DNA of 64,000 nucleotides, from positions 1 through 64,000 of the forward strand of contig NZ_CALFLA010000009.1 in NCBI RefSeq assembly GCF_937880195.1, written 5' to 3'. This DNA is from an uncultured Blautia sp. (GTDB taxonomy: Bacteria > Bacillota > Clostridia > Lachnospirales > Lachnospiraceae). The position numbers were made by a program, and so were the translations under genes. Each line of letters opens with the position of its first letter. The stretch's first letter is position 1. Positions 24,946-35,181 of the stretch are shown here, piece after piece. The notes under the pieces were generated by a model, which saw only the letters and a list, made by a program, of their open reading frames with translations, did no database searches and was not told the origin of the DNA.

Positions 24946-26436
24946 ATGCAGGAATGGATGATTGCCATGCTCGTGATCAGTATACTTCTGATCGTCCGGG
25001 ACATGGCAAAAACTATTTTGGCAGGGCAAATACCCAAAAAAGAGGAAAAGTTTGCCCTTTGTGAAAGCCATCCGCAGAAGGAGAAGGTGGAACGCTACGC
25101 CGCCTCCTTCCAGAAGCTGGCAGAAACCTTTTATGGAATGCCCTATCGTAAGGAATATCTCAGCGCAGGGCAGGTGGAAGTTATACTTTCGGATGCTAGC
25201 GGAGAAATGTGCAGCCATTGCTATCACAGAGAGATCTGCTGGGGAGAAAACGCCGGAGCCTTAAAGCGGGGCGGCGAGGCGATGATACGCGCTATGGAAG
25301 AGGGAAACGAAGAAGAGGTGGAGACTATCCGGGCAGAATGGGCTCAAATGTGCTGCAGATCAGTTCAATATCTGGAAGCTGTCCGGGAAAGTTTCAAAAA
25401 GGAAAAACAAAATCTGATATGGAATAACCGTATGATCGAAAGCCGTCTTGCAGTGGCGCAGCAACTTACGGAAACAGCCAGGATCATGGAAACAGTTGCA
25501 GAGGATCTCTATGATATTGCGCCTGCGGATCCAGGGCTTTGGGAAAATATCAGAAGATCCCTGAAAAAAAGACATATTGTGTTGAAAAATGCCTGGGTTA
25601 TGGATAAGGTAGAGGGACGGAGACAGATGTTTTTGACCATGCGGGCAAGAAGCGGTCAGTGTGTTTCTGTGACAGAGGTGGCCCAGATGCTTTCTGGTCT
25701 TTGCGAATGTGCCATGACCTCGGCTGAAGACAGCAGATGTATTGTAAATGGTGAATACCATACAGTGCATTTTGTAGAGGACTGCAGCTATCAGGTTATG
25801 TATGGGGCGGCCAAACTTACCAGAGAAGAAGAAAAGGTTTCTGGAGATAATTATATATGCAGACAGGAAGAAGACAGGTTTGTTATGTGCCTTTCTGACG
25901 GAATGGGTTCTGGGATGGACGCCTGCAGAGAAAGCGAGATTGTTGTGGAGCTTCTGGAACAGTTTCTGGAATCGGGATTTTCTCAGGAGACGGCGGCAAG
26001 AATGGTAAATTCTGCTCTTGTGCTAAAGGGCAGGGAAGGAATGTTTTCTACAGTGGATATTTGCGCCCTGGATCTGTATACAGGGATCTGCAGCTTCCTG
26101 AAGGCGGGAGCTGCTTCCACTTTTATTAAAAGAGATCACTGGGTAGAGGCTATTTCTTCGGAAAGCCTTGCGGCAGGTCTGATGCAGCAGATTGATTTTG
26201 ATATGGCGTCCAGAAAACTTTATCATGGAGACTATCTGATCATGATGACAGACGGGGTACTGGATGCTCTTCCTACAGAGAGGGAGGAGGAAACCATGAA
26301 GGAAATCATTATGGATATTCAGGAAGAAACCCCAAGAGAAGTGAGCCGGGGAATTTTGGAAAGGGTGCTTGGCTACAGCGATTACCGGGCCAGAGACGAT
26401 ATGACTGTTCTTGTGGCAAGCATACTTCGTAAATAA
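24946..26436 (+). CDS. spoIIE: Stage II sporulation protein E, short form
   Basis: PP2C-type phosphatase that dephosphorylates SpoIIAA to release sigma-F in the forespore. This protein has 496 residues, against about 800 in Bacillus, because the multi-helix N-terminal membrane domain is reduced to one hydrophobic segment (about 3-22). The phosphatase domain (about 290-495) keeps LSDGMGSGMDA, MTDGVLDALP and RDDMTVLVAS. A cysteine cluster (CSHCYHREICW) lies near residue 85. The ATG with GGGGAGGGG ahead is chosen. Position between divIC and tilS supports the call. Confidence 0.9.
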   Translation: MQEWMIAMLVISILLIVRDMAKTILAGQIPKKEEKFALCESHPQKEKVERYAASFQKLAETFYGMPYRKEYLSAGQVEVILSDASGEMCSHCYHREICWGENAGALKRGGEAMIRAMEEGNEEEVETIRAEWAQMCCRSVQYLEAVRESFKKEKQNLIWNNRMIESRLAVAQQLTETARIMETVAEDLYDIAPADPGLWENIRRSLKKRHIVLKNAWVMDKVEGRRQMFLTMRARSGQCVSVTEVAQMLSGLCECAMTSAEDSRCIVNGEYHTVHFVEDCSYQVMYGAAKLTREEEKVSGDNYICRQEEDRFVMCLSDGMGSGMDACRESEIVVELLEQFLESGFSQETAARMVNSALVLKGREGMFSTVDICALDLYTGICSFLKAGAASTFIKRDHWVEAISSESLAAGLMQQIDFDMASRKLYHGDYLIMMTDGVLDALPTEREEETMKEIIMDIQEETPREVSRGILERVLGYSDYRARDDMTVLVASILRK

Positions 26437-26462
26437 AGACAAAAGAGGAGACAGAAGGATTC

Positions 26463-27857
26463 ATGCAGGATCAGATCTTTAAAAAGGTTCAGGCTTTTGC
26501 TGAAAAAAATAGAATATTTCAGGACTGCTCTCTGGTGATAGCCGGGGTGTCAGGGGGCGGAGACTCCATGGCAATGTTGGACATTTTGCAGCGCTTTTCT
26601 TCTGCGTATGATTTTGAACTTCGGGTAGTTCATGTAAATCATGGGATTCGGGGAGAGGAGGCTCTCAGAGACCAGAATTTTGTGGAAAAGGTCTGTGAAG
26701 AAAGAGGGATTTCCTGCGGAGTGTATTCCTATCCGGTTCCGGCCCTTGCCGGACAATGGAAAACAGGAATGGAAGAAGCCGGAAGAAGAGTGAGAAGAGA
26801 CGCCTTTCAAAAAGAACTGGAAGGATCAAAAAAGCAAAAGGGACTGATCGCCCTTGCCCATAATAAGAACGATCTGGCGGAAACCATGATCCATCATCTG
26901 TGCCGGGGAACCGGGCTTAGAGGGCTTTCTCCTATGAAAGCCAGAAAAGACGGAGTGATTCGGCCTGTTTTATGTTTAGAACGAAAAGAAATTGATAACT
27001 ATCTGAAGGAGAGGAAGATTTCTTTTGTAGAGGACAGTACCAATTTTGAAGACGAATATACAAGAAATAAAATACGCCATCATCTGCTTCCAGTCATGGA
27101 AAAGGAGATTAATGAGCGCACAGTAAGCCATATGGCGGAAACTGCAGAGCTGCTTGGACAGGCGGAGAAGTTTTTGCAGACAGAGGGCGCCGTTCTGGCA
27201 GCTTCATGCAAAAACCAGGATGGGTATCTTTTTGGCAGGGATTTTTTTGCAAAACAGGAAATCCTCCAGAAATATGCAGTGAGACAGGCTATGGAGGAGC
27301 TGGCCGGACGCAGGAGAGATCTTTCTATGCTTCATGTAAAACAGGTTTTGGAGCTGGCCGGCCTTGGAACTGGAGCTGTCTTAGATCTGCCCTTTACTCT
27401 TGGGGCCGAAAAGACATATGAAGGCATTCTCCTGAGAAGAAAAAAGTCTCCGATTTGGGAGTCTATAAAGAAGGAAGAACATCCTCTTCCCCTTCAGGGC
27501 GTTCTGGAGTGTGTTTACGGATGCTTTGAAACAAAAATCTTTCCCTGGTCAGACCAGAAGATTTGTGAAAAAAAGTATACGAAATGGCTGGATTATGATA
27601 AAATAAAATACGATGTATCTATCCGTACCAGAAAATCAGGTGATTACCTGATCGTAAACAGTGAAGGCCGCCATAAGAAGCTTACACGGTGCATGATCGA
27701 CGAAAAGATCCCCCGTGAAAAGAGGGACGAGATTCCTCTTGCCGCAGCCGGAAGTGAGATCCTGTGGATTGTGGGCGGAAGGATGAATGAAAGGTATAAG
27801 ATCACATCAGAAACAAAGAATGTGTTGGAAATTAAATACAAAGGAGGACAAATGTAA
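26463..27857 (+). CDS. tilS: tRNA(Ile)-lysidine synthetase
   Basis: Converts C34 of tRNA-Ile(CAU) to lysidine using lysine and ATP, so the tRNA reads AUA. The 464 residues include the PP-loop VSGGGDSMAMLDIL near 27-40, the N-type ATPase domain, TRNKIRHHLLP near 200, and a C-terminal TilS domain ending with the IVGGRMNERYKI pattern. It overlaps the hpt start by one base. Confidence 0.95.
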   Translation: MQDQIFKKVQAFAEKNRIFQDCSLVIAGVSGGGDSMAMLDILQRFSSAYDFELRVVHVNHGIRGEEALRDQNFVEKVCEERGISCGVYSYPVPALAGQWKTGMEEAGRRVRRDAFQKELEGSKKQKGLIALAHNKNDLAETMIHHLCRGTGLRGLSPMKARKDGVIRPVLCLERKEIDNYLKERKISFVEDSTNFEDEYTRNKIRHHLLPVMEKEINERTVSHMAETAELLGQAEKFLQTEGAVLAASCKNQDGYLFGRDFFAKQEILQKYAVRQAMEELAGRRRDLSMLHVKQVLELAGLGTGAVLDLPFTLGAEKTYEGILLRRKKSPIWESIKKEEHPLPLQGVLECVYGCFETKIFPWSDQKICEKKYTKWLDYDKIKYDVSIRTRKSGDYLIVNSEGRHKKLTRCMIDEKIPREKRDEIPLAAAGSEILWIVGGRMNERYKITSETKNVLEIKYKGGQM

Positions 27858-28387
27858 TGAGTGAAAAAATCAGAGTATTGCTCAGTGAAGAAGAGGTTGA
27901 CGCAAGAATTAAACAGATCGCCGAAAAGATCAGTAAGGATTATGCAGGAAAGGAACTGCACCTGATCTGTGTTCTGAAGGGTGGCGTTTTCTTTACCTGT
28001 GAGCTTGCCAAGAGACTTACAGTGCCGGTATCTCTTGACTTCATGTCTGTTTCCAGTTATGGAGACGATACAAAGTCAAGCGGCGTGGTAAGGATCGTAA
28101 AGGATCTGGACCAGCCTTTGATCGGCAAGGACGTACTGATCGTAGAGGATATTATTGATTCAGGAAGAACCTTAAGTTATCTTATTGAGATCCTGAAGGG
28201 CCGTAATCCAAACAGCGTCCGTCTCTGCACACTTCTGGACAAGCCGGAGCGCAGAGTAAAGGATGTGCAGGTAGATTACTGCTGTTTTAATATCCCTGAT
28301 GAGTTTGTAGTAGGATATGGGCTGGACTATGCCCAGAAATATCGCAATCTCCCGTTTATCGGCGTGGTAGAATTGGACAGAGAATGA
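27857..28387 (+). CDS. hpt: Hypoxanthine phosphoribosyltransferase
   Basis: Purine salvage enzyme converting hypoxanthine or guanine plus PRPP to IMP or GMP. The 176 residues hold the PRPP-binding motif VLIVEDIIDSGRTL near 95 and the flexible-loop SVSSYGDDTKSSG near 67. tilS-hpt-ftsH order is conserved across Firmicutes. Confidence 0.95.
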   Translation: MSEKIRVLLSEEEVDARIKQIAEKISKDYAGKELHLICVLKGGVFFTCELAKRLTVPVSLDFMSVSSYGDDTKSSGVVRIVKDLDQPLIGKDVLIVEDIIDSGRTLSYLIEILKGRNPNSVRLCTLLDKPERRVKDVQVDYCCFNIPDEFVVGYGLDYAQKYRNLPFIGVVELDRE

Positions 28388-28402
28388 AAGGAGATTCAGT
28401 AA

Positions 28403-30238
28403 GTGAATAAGCAGCCAAGCAGAATTGGCCTGTATCTGGTTTTGATCGTATTTCTGGTTGCCGGATATTTTTATCTGAACAATCAGGTGACGACCCAGAG
28501 CGATTATACTATCGAAGCTTTGGAGCAGGCGGCAGAAGAAGGGAAAGTTTACGATGCGGTTATTTATCAGAACCGGGAGGTCCCCACAGGTTCTGTAACA
28601 GCCGAGATCCAGGATGAGGGACAGAAACGTGTTTATGTAACAGACGTTAAGAAAGCCCAGGAAATGCTTTCCAAAAACAATGTTTTTGCCCAGGTCAAGA
28701 ACGTTCCCCAGCAGAATGTATTTCTCACCACACTCCTGCCGTTGCTTTTAACCGGCGGTCTGGTTATCTTTTTGTTCATGATGATGAACAGACAGATGTC
28801 CGGCGGCGGAAGTAACGCAAAAATGATGAATTTTGGCAAGAGCCGTGCAAGAATGATGCTTCCTGACGACAAAAAAGTAACCTTCCAGAATGTGGCGGGT
28901 CTTCAGGAAGAAAAGGAGGATCTGGTCGAGGTGGTCGACTTTTTGAAAGCACCTCAGAAGTATACAAATGTAGGAGCCAGGATTCCCAAGGGAGTTCTCC
29001 TTGTAGGCCCTCCCGGAACAGGTAAGACCCTTCTTGCCAAGGCGGTTGCCGGAGAAGCAGGGGTTCCGTTTTTCTCTATTTCCGGTTCTGATTTTGTGGA
29101 AATGTTTGTAGGCGTAGGCGCTTCCAGGGTCCGCGACCTTTTTGAGGAAGGCAAGAGACATGCGCCCTGTATTATATTTATTGACGAAATAGATGCGGTT
29201 GCCAGACAGAGAGGAACAGGCATGGGTGGCGGTCATGACGAGAGAGAGCAGACTCTGAACCAGCTTCTTGTAGAAATGGATGGTTTTGGAGTGAATGAAG
29301 GAATCATTGTTATGGCGGCTACCAACCGTGTGGATATTCTGGATCCGGCGATCCTCCGTCCAGGACGTTTTGACAGGAAGGTGGCTGTGGGACGCCCGGA
29401 TATTAAGGGAAGAGAAGAAATACTCCGGGTACATGCAAAGGATAAGCCTTTGGGAGAAGACGTGGATCTGACCCAGATCGCGCAGACAACAGCAGGATTT
29501 ACAGGGGCAGATCTGGAAAACCTTCTCAATGAGGCAGCTATCATGGCGGCAAGAGACAGCCGAAGCTATATTATGCAGCAGGATATCAAACATGCTTTTA
29601 TTAAAGTGGGTATTGGCGCTGAGAAGCGCAGTAAGGTGATCTCCGAAAAAGAAAAGAAGATCACTGCTTACCATGAGGCAGGACATGCGATTCTCTTTCA
29701 TGTGCTTCCAGATATGGAGCCTGTTTATACGATTTCCATTATCCCTACAGGAATCGGTGCGGCAGGTTATACTATGCCTCTTCCAGAAAACGACGAAATG
29801 TTTAATACAAGAGGTAAAATGCTTCAGGATATCACTACGCTTCTGGGCGGCCGGGTAGCGGAGGAGATTATCTTTGGCGATATCACAACAGGAGCTTCCA
29901 ATGATATCAAAAGGGCTACCGGTACGGCCAGAGCTATGGTTATGCAGTACGGTATGTCTGAAAAAATGGGACTGATCGCTTATGGAGACGAAGGAGACGA
30001 GGTCTTTATCGGAAGAGATCTGGCTCATACAAGAAGCTACAGCGAAGAGGTTGCCAAGGACATTGACCAGGAAATCCATGATATTATCGACCAGTGTCAT
30101 CAGAGAGCCAAGGAAATCATTCTTCAGAATCAGGACGTGCTTCATAAATGCGCAGCCCTTCTTCTTGAGAAGGAAAAAGTGCAGAGGGATGAGTTTGAGG
30201 CACTTTTTACAGAGCATAATGAAAAAGGGGAAAAATAG
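28403..30238 (+). CDS. ftsH: ATP-dependent zinc metalloprotease FtsH
   Basis: Membrane-anchored AAA protease for quality control of membrane proteins and regulators. The 611 residues have two transmembrane helices (about 8-25 and 108-127), the AAA module with Walker A GPPGTGKT near 195, Walker [10 protein letters not shown], the second-region RPGRFDR, and the zinc site HEAGH near 425. GTG start with AAAGGAG. A terminator lies at 30386-30416. Confidence 0.97.
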   Translation: MNKQPSRIGLYLVLIVFLVAGYFYLNNQVTTQSDYTIEALEQAAEEGKVYDAVIYQNREVPTGSVTAEIQDEGQKRVYVTDVKKAQEMLSKNNVFAQVKNVPQQNVFLTTLLPLLLTGGLVIFLFMMMNRQMSGGGSNAKMMNFGKSRARMMLPDDKKVTFQNVAGLQEEKEDLVEVVDFLKAPQKYTNVGARIPKGVLLVGPPGTGKTLLAKAVAGEAGVPFFSISGSDFVEMFVGVGASRVRDLFEEGKRHAPCIIFIDEIDAVARQRGTGMGGGHDEREQTLNQLLVEMDGFGVNEGIIVMAATNRVDILDPAILRPGRFDRKVAVGRPDIKGREEILRVHAKDKPLGEDVDLTQIAQTTAGFTGADLENLLNEAAIMAARDSRSYIMQQDIKHAFIKVGIGAEKRSKVISEKEKKITAYHEAGHAILFHVLPDMEPVYTISIIPTGIGAAGYTMPLPENDEMFNTRGKMLQDITTLLGGRVAEEIIFGDITTGASNDIKRATGTARAMVMQYGMSEKMGLIAYGDEGDEVFIGRDLAHTRSYSEEVAKDIDQEIHDIIDQCHQRAKEIILQNQDVLHKCAALLLEKEKVQRDEFEALFTEHNEKGEK

Positions 30239-30385
30239 CATGTACAATTTACACAAAAACAAATAGGCATTTTTGTGAAGTTTGTGCACACTTATTTGTT
30301 GACCCATGCTATTATATATATCGTAAAAACCCCCCAATACATTATATAGTTTTTGCTACACCCCATAAGAAGAAATACCTTCTCC

Positions 30386-30416
30386 AAAACAGCCAGCTTA
30401 TCCCGCTGGCTGTTTT
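30386..30416 (+). terminator. Terminator after ftsH
   Basis: AAAACAGCCAG and CTGGCTGTTTT form a perfect 11-bp stem with a 9-base loop and T-run. Confidence 0.85.
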
Positions 30417-30515
30417 ACTATGCAAATTTTTGGTTGCTGTTTTTACTGGTTCTTGTAAGGAAAGCAAAATTACGTTAAAATAAGCATATGTTTAAAGATA
30501 AAAGGGGATTAATCT

Positions 30516-32624
30516 ATGAAGCTTGAAAAAGAAAACATAATGAAAAAAATGCAGTATATTTTAAATATGCGTTCAGTATTAAATAAAGATGCTTTTTTCA
30601 GTGATGGAACCAAATATTACCGTAACCCGGCAGAGCCGGAAGCCGGAGAAACAGTAATGCTGAGCTTCCGCACCCAGAAGAATAACGTGGATGCAGTTTA
30701 TCTTGTATCAGAGGGTAAGAAATATAAAATGAAAATATATAAAACCCTGAAGGATTTTGATTATTATGGAGTCAAGATCACAATGCCGGATAAAGTGTTC
30801 CGCTATTATTTTGAGATCAGTTATGGATGGATCACCTGCTATTACAACAGCATGGGCGTTCATACAGAAATCCAGGAGAGGGATTCTTTTGAAATTTATC
30901 CTGGATATCATACGCCTGACTGGGCAAAAGGCGCTGTGATGTATCAGATTTATGTGGACCGTTTCTGCAACGGCGATCCTCATAATGACGTGGAAACAGG
31001 AGAATACTCCTATCTGGGAGAGCATTGTGCAAAAGTGCAGGACTGGGGAAAGATTCCTGCTGTTATGGGAGTGCGGGAATTTTATGGCGGAGATCTGAAA
31101 GGTGTTCTTGATAAGCTGGATTACCTTCAGGATCTGGGAGTAGAGGTTGTTTATCTGAATCCGATTTTTGTTTCTCCCAGCAACCATAAGTATGACTGCC
31201 AGGATTATGATTATGTGGATCCTCATTTTGGAAAGATCATTGAGGATAACGACTGTCTTTTGAATCCGGGAGATCAGGATAATACGCATGCCCATAAATA
31301 CATTACCCGTGTGACAGACAAGAAGAATCTGGAGGCCAGCAACCGTCTTTTTGCCAAGCTGATAGAGGAAGTCCATAAAAGAGGTATGAAGCTGATCCTG
31401 GACGGAGTATTTAATCACTGCGGTTCCTTTAATAAATGGATGGACAGGGAGCGGATCTATGAGGGCCAGGAGAATTACGCTCCCGGCGCATATATATCAG
31501 CAGAAAGTCCGTACCGTTCCTTTTTTGGCTTCCGCGACCAGGGGGCATGGCCTTATAACAACTCCTATGACGGCTGGTGGACTCACGAAACCCTGCCGAA
31601 GCTGAACTATGAGGGATCAGAGAAACTTTATGATTATATTCTTGAAATTGGCAAGAAATGGGTGTCTCCGCCTTTTAACGCAGACGGATGGCGTCTGGAT
31701 GTTGCCGCGGACTTAGGCTACAGCAATGAATTTAATCATCAGTTCTGGAGGGATTTTCGAAAAGCAGTAAAAACAGCCAATCCAGATGCTTTGATCCTTG
31801 CAGAGCATTACGGAAATCCAGAGGGCTGGCTTCAGGGAGACCAGTGGGATTCCGTAATGAACTACGACGCTTTTATGGAGCCTGTAACCTGGTTTTTAAC
31901 AGGAATGGAAAAACACAGCGACGAATACAGGGAGGATCTCTACGGAGACAGCGGCGCTTTTATCGGCGCAATGATGCAGCATATGCGTTCCCTTCATATG
32001 TCGGCGCTTCATACGGCTATGAATGAACTTTCAAACCATGACCATTCCCGTTTTCTTACAAGAACAAACCGGAGGGTAGGAAGGATTTCTTACGCAGGGG
32101 CTCAGGCGGCGTCTGAAAATGTCAGCAAAGCAGTGATGAGGGAAGCGGTTGTAATACAGATGACATGGCCGGGAGCGCCTACTCTTTATTATGGAGACGA
32201 GGCCGGAGTCTGCGGATTTACAGACCCGGATAACAGAAGAACCTATCCCTGGGGACAGGAAGACCAGGATTTGATCCTTTTTCATAAAAAAATGATCGCG
32301 ATTCATAAGAAATACAGGATTTTGAGATCGGGATCCCTAAAATTCCTCTGGAACGATTATCAGGGGCTTTGCTATGGAAGATTTTCCCATACAGAACAGA
32401 TCATAGTAGTGATCAATAACCGTGAGGAAGGCAGAGAAGTGACACTGGATATCTGGCAGACTGGCATTACCCGGCTGGAGGAGACGGTGATCACCAGACT
32501 TATGCTGACTACTCAGGACGGATTTACCGATGAAGAAATACAGATCACATCAAGAGCAGGCTGCCTTACGCTTTATCTGCCGCCAAAAAGCGCCATGGTT
32601 CTCCATCATAAAGACATCCGGTAA
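30516..32624 (+). CDS. GH13 alpha-glucosidase/neopullulanase-like enzyme
   Basis: Cytoplasmic alpha-glucan hydrolase (no signal peptide), 702 residues. An N-terminal beta domain (about 35-135) resembles the N-domain of neopullulanase/cyclomaltodextrinase enzymes. The GH13 barrel follows (from MYQIYVDRFCNGD). The catalytic triad is predicted as Asp395 (GWRLDVA), Glu430 (LILAEHYG) and Asp509 (LSNHDHSRF). A C-terminal beta domain closes it. Likely role: opening of maltodextrins, cyclodextrins or glycogen products. Exact specificity is not determined. Confidence 0.88.
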   Translation: MKLEKENIMKKMQYILNMRSVLNKDAFFSDGTKYYRNPAEPEAGETVMLSFRTQKNNVDAVYLVSEGKKYKMKIYKTLKDFDYYGVKITMPDKVFRYYFEISYGWITCYYNSMGVHTEIQERDSFEIYPGYHTPDWAKGAVMYQIYVDRFCNGDPHNDVETGEYSYLGEHCAKVQDWGKIPAVMGVREFYGGDLKGVLDKLDYLQDLGVEVVYLNPIFVSPSNHKYDCQDYDYVDPHFGKIIEDNDCLLNPGDQDNTHAHKYITRVTDKKNLEASNRLFAKLIEEVHKRGMKLILDGVFNHCGSFNKWMDRERIYEGQENYAPGAYISAESPYRSFFGFRDQGAWPYNNSYDGWWTHETLPKLNYEGSEKLYDYILEIGKKWVSPPFNADGWRLDVAADLGYSNEFNHQFWRDFRKAVKTANPDALILAEHYGNPEGWLQGDQWDSVMNYDAFMEPVTWFLTGMEKHSDEYREDLYGDSGAFIGAMMQHMRSLHMSALHTAMNELSNHDHSRFLTRTNRRVGRISYAGAQAASENVSKAVMREAVVIQMTWPGAPTLYYGDEAGVCGFTDPDNRRTYPWGQEDQDLILFHKKMIAIHKKYRILRSGSLKFLWNDYQGLCYGRFSHTEQIIVVINNREEGREVTLDIWQTGITRLEETVITRLMLTTQDGFTDEEIQITSRAGCLTLYLPPKSAMVLHHKDIR

Positions 32625-32644
32625 AACTGTTCCTAAAATACATC

Positions 32645-32673
32645 TTGACAGCTTCATAATGGTATGGTACGAT
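32645..32673 (+). promoter_or_regulatory. Promoter of the amino-acid ABC transporter operon
   Basis: TTGACA (32645-32650), 17-base spacer, TACGAT (32668-32673). Confidence 0.7.
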
Positions 32674-32746
32674 ATCAATACTTTCACATGGTAGAGTGAC
32701 TGCGTGATAAAACAAAAAAGTAAAATAAAGTGAGGGGTAACACATT

Positions 32747-33571
32747 ATGAAGAGAAGAACAGTGGCAGTAATGATGGCAGCTTTGATGGCAATGGGAATG
32801 GTGTCTGCAGTGAACGTACAGGCAGGCGTAGACGACAAGACTCTGATTGTTGGATTTGATGCGGAGTACCCTCCATATGGATATATGGATGAGAATGGTG
32901 AATATACAGGTTTTGATTTGGAATTGGCTCAGGCAGTATGCGACCTGGAGGGATGGGAGCTGGAGAAGAAGCCGATTAACTGGGACTCCAAGGATATGGA
33001 ACTGAATTCAGGCTCTATTGACTGTATCTGGAACGGTTTTACCATGAATGGAAGAGAGGATGAATATACTTTTTCCGTACCATATGTAGATAACAGTCAG
33101 GTGATCGTGGTAGCAGAGGATTCTGGAATTGAGAAGCTGACAGATCTTGCCGGAAAGACCGTAGGCGTTCAGGCGGCTTCCGCAGCTCTGGACGTACTTA
33201 AGAGCGAGGAAGAAGGCGGTCAGAAAGCGCTTGCTGATACCTTTGGATCTCTGAATGAATTTGCGGATTACAATACAGCGTTTACCGAGCTTCAGGCAGG
33301 CGCTCTGGACGCTCTTGCCATTGACGTCGGAGTGGCAAAATATCAGATCAAGTCCAGAGGAGAAGGTTTTGTAATGCTGGACGAAAGCCTGAATACGGAG
33401 CAGTATGCAATCGGATTTAAGAAGGGCAATGATGAGCTTTGCGAGATCGTGAATACAGATCTTCAGAAACTTGCTGACGACGGAACCGTTCAGGAACTGG
33501 CTGAGAAGTATGAGATTGCAGACATGGTTACTCTGGGAACAGAAAAAGCCGAAGACAGTGAAGCAGAATAA
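32747..33571 (+). CDS. Amino-acid ABC transporter substrate-binding protein
   Basis: Extracellular family 3 solute-binding protein, 274 residues, for a polar amino acid or cystine. After a signal peptide (residues 1-26, cleavage near NVQA-G) comes the typical start LIVGFDAEYPPYGYMDENG and YTGFDLELAQAV. The signal has no lipobox cysteine, although Gram-positive binding proteins are usually lipoproteins. The C-terminus is acidic. First gene of a three-gene operon. Confidence 0.9.
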   Translation: MKRRTVAVMMAALMAMGMVSAVNVQAGVDDKTLIVGFDAEYPPYGYMDENGEYTGFDLELAQAVCDLEGWELEKKPINWDSKDMELNSGSIDCIWNGFTMNGREDEYTFSVPYVDNSQVIVVAEDSGIEKLTDLAGKTVGVQAASAALDVLKSEEEGGQKALADTFGSLNEFADYNTAFTELQAGALDALAIDVGVAKYQIKSRGEGFVMLDESLNTEQYAIGFKKGNDELCEIVNTDLQKLADDGTVQELAEKYEIADMVTLGTEKAEDSEAE

Positions 33572-33679
33572 GAATCATCTGTCTGATAAAGTTTAATAAA
33601 AGGATCATAAAACAGGCTGCAGTGCAGGTTGGAGGACAACAGGCGCAGCAGCCTTATTTGCGACAATGGAGGAAAAGAT

Positions 33680-34327
33680 ATGAGTTTTCAGGTAATGCTT
33701 AAGCAGCTTACCATGGGTTTTGGGTCTACGCTGATGATTTTCTGTCTGACCCTTTTGTTTTCTCTGCCACTGGGACTGGTAGTATATTTTGGGAGAGTCT
33801 GCAAGTTTAAGCCACTGAGCCTTTTGGTAAAATGTTATATATCCATTATGAGAGGAACGCCTTTGATGCTGCAGCTTCTTTTGTGGTATTTCGGACCCTT
33901 TTATCTGTGGGGAATGAATATCGGAGGGTATAAATTCACTGCGATCATCCTAGGATGTTCTCTGAATTATGCGGCGTATTTCGCAGAGATTTATCGTTCC
34001 GGTATTGAATCCATTCCGGCCGGCCAGTATGAAGCGGCGCAGCTTTTAGGTTACAACAGGATCCAGACTTTTATGAAGATCGTTCTGCCTCAGATGGTAA
34101 AAATCGTCCTTCCCTCTGTGACCAATGAGGTGATCACTCTTGTAAAAGATACTTCTCTTGTATATTCTGTATCCTACATAGAAATGTTTGCCAGAGCGAA
34201 ACAGATAGCGGCGGCAGAGACAACGGTCATGCCTTTTATCATTGCCGGCGTATTTTATTATATTTTTAATTTTGTGGTGGCGTGGATCATGGAATGGTTT
34301 GAGAAAAAACTGAACTATTATCGCTAG
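33680..34327 (+). CDS. Amino-acid ABC transporter permease
   Basis: HisM/GlnP-type inner-membrane subunit, 215 residues, with about five helices. The EAA coupling loop is EAAQLLGYNRIQTFMKIVLPQ-like near residues 120-140, and SIMRGTPLMLQLLLWY is the typical early motif. The ATG at 33680 with GGAGG is chosen; the frame is open 17 codons further upstream without a suitable site. Confidence 0.92.
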   Translation: MSFQVMLKQLTMGFGSTLMIFCLTLLFSLPLGLVVYFGRVCKFKPLSLLVKCYISIMRGTPLMLQLLLWYFGPFYLWGMNIGGYKFTAIILGCSLNYAAYFAEIYRSGIESIPAGQYEAAQLLGYNRIQTFMKIVLPQMVKIVLPSVTNEVITLVKDTSLVYSVSYIEMFARAKQIAAAETTVMPFIIAGVFYYIFNFVVAWIMEWFEKKLNYYR

Positions 34328-34339
34328 GAGGCAGAAAAA

Positions 34340-35101
34340 GTGAAACTTCTGGAAATGAAAAACATAAAAAAAGAATTTAACGGACTGAAGGTTCTAAAAG
34401 ATATCTCCCTTCATGTAGAGGAAGGCGAGATCGTTTCTATTATCGGCCCCTCCGGTTCAGGAAAATCCACCTTGCTCCGCTGCGCAGCCATGCTTTCGGA
34501 TATTGACAGTGGGGAAATATCCTATATGGGAAAAAAAACAGTCTGGATGGAAAACGGACGCCCGGTAACTCCGTCCAAAAAGGAACTGAAGGAGATTTGT
34601 TCCTGTTTTGGCATGGTGTTTCAGAATTTTAATCTTTTTCCTCATTATTCAGTAATGAAAAACATAACGGACGCGCCCATTCATGTACAAAAAAGAAACC
34701 GGGATGAGGTATATAAAGAGGCTCGGGAGCTTCTTGCAAAAATGGGGCTGTCTGACAAGGAAGACGCATATCCCTGCCAGCTTTCCGGCGGTCAGTGCCA
34801 GAGAGTTGCCATTGCCAGAGCTCTTGCTCTGAATCCCAGGATTTTATTTTTTGACGAACCTACATCAGCCCTTGACCCGGAGCTTACAGGAGAAGTGCTG
34901 AGAGTGATCCGGTCTCTGGCGGATCTTCATATTACCATGGTGATCGTTACTCATGAAATGAATTTTGCCAGAGATATTTCTGACAGGATCATTTTTATGG
35001 ATCAGGGAGTGACTGCCGTGGAGGGAACGCCGGAGGAGGTATTTTCTTCTGATCATGCGAGAATGAGGGAATTCCTGGGCAAATTCCACCAGGGAGCGTA
35101 A
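34340..35101 (+). CDS. Amino-acid ABC transporter ATP-binding protein
   Basis: GlnQ/HisP-type ATPase, 253 residues. Walker [10 protein letters not shown] (near 36), signature LSGGQ (near 150), Walker [14 protein letters not shown] (near 171) and the switch histidine in VIVTHEM are all present. GTG start with AGGAGG, 12 bases after the permease. Between Walker A and signature it has a slightly longer loop ([15 protein letters not shown]) than many homologues. Confidence 0.94.
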   Translation: MKLLEMKNIKKEFNGLKVLKDISLHVEEGEIVSIIGPSGSGKSTLLRCAAMLSDIDSGEISYMGKKTVWMENGRPVTPSKKELKEICSCFGMVFQNFNLFPHYSVMKNITDAPIHVQKRNRDEVYKEARELLAKMGLSDKEDAYPCQLSGGQCQRVAIARALALNPRILFFDEPTSALDPELTGEVLRVIRSLADLHITMVIVTHEMNFARDISDRIIFMDQGVTAVEGTPEEVFSSDHARMREFLGKFHQGA

Positions 35102-35110
35102 GAAAAGAGG

Positions 35111-35139
35111 TTGCTTTTAAATCAGGGATGTTATATAAT
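35111..35139 (+). promoter_or_regulatory. purB promoter
   Basis: TTGCTT (35111-35116), 17-base spacer, TATAAT (35134-35139). Confidence 0.65.
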
Positions 35140-35181
35140 TTTCTTCGTATCAGGAATCTTTCAAACGATAGGAGAAACGGA

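Noticed and set aside
28748..30337. A 529-codon minus-strand reading frame opposite ftsH
   Set aside because: It lies entirely over the strongly supported ftsH gene, has low-complexity Cys/His/Ser-rich sequence and no family resemblance.
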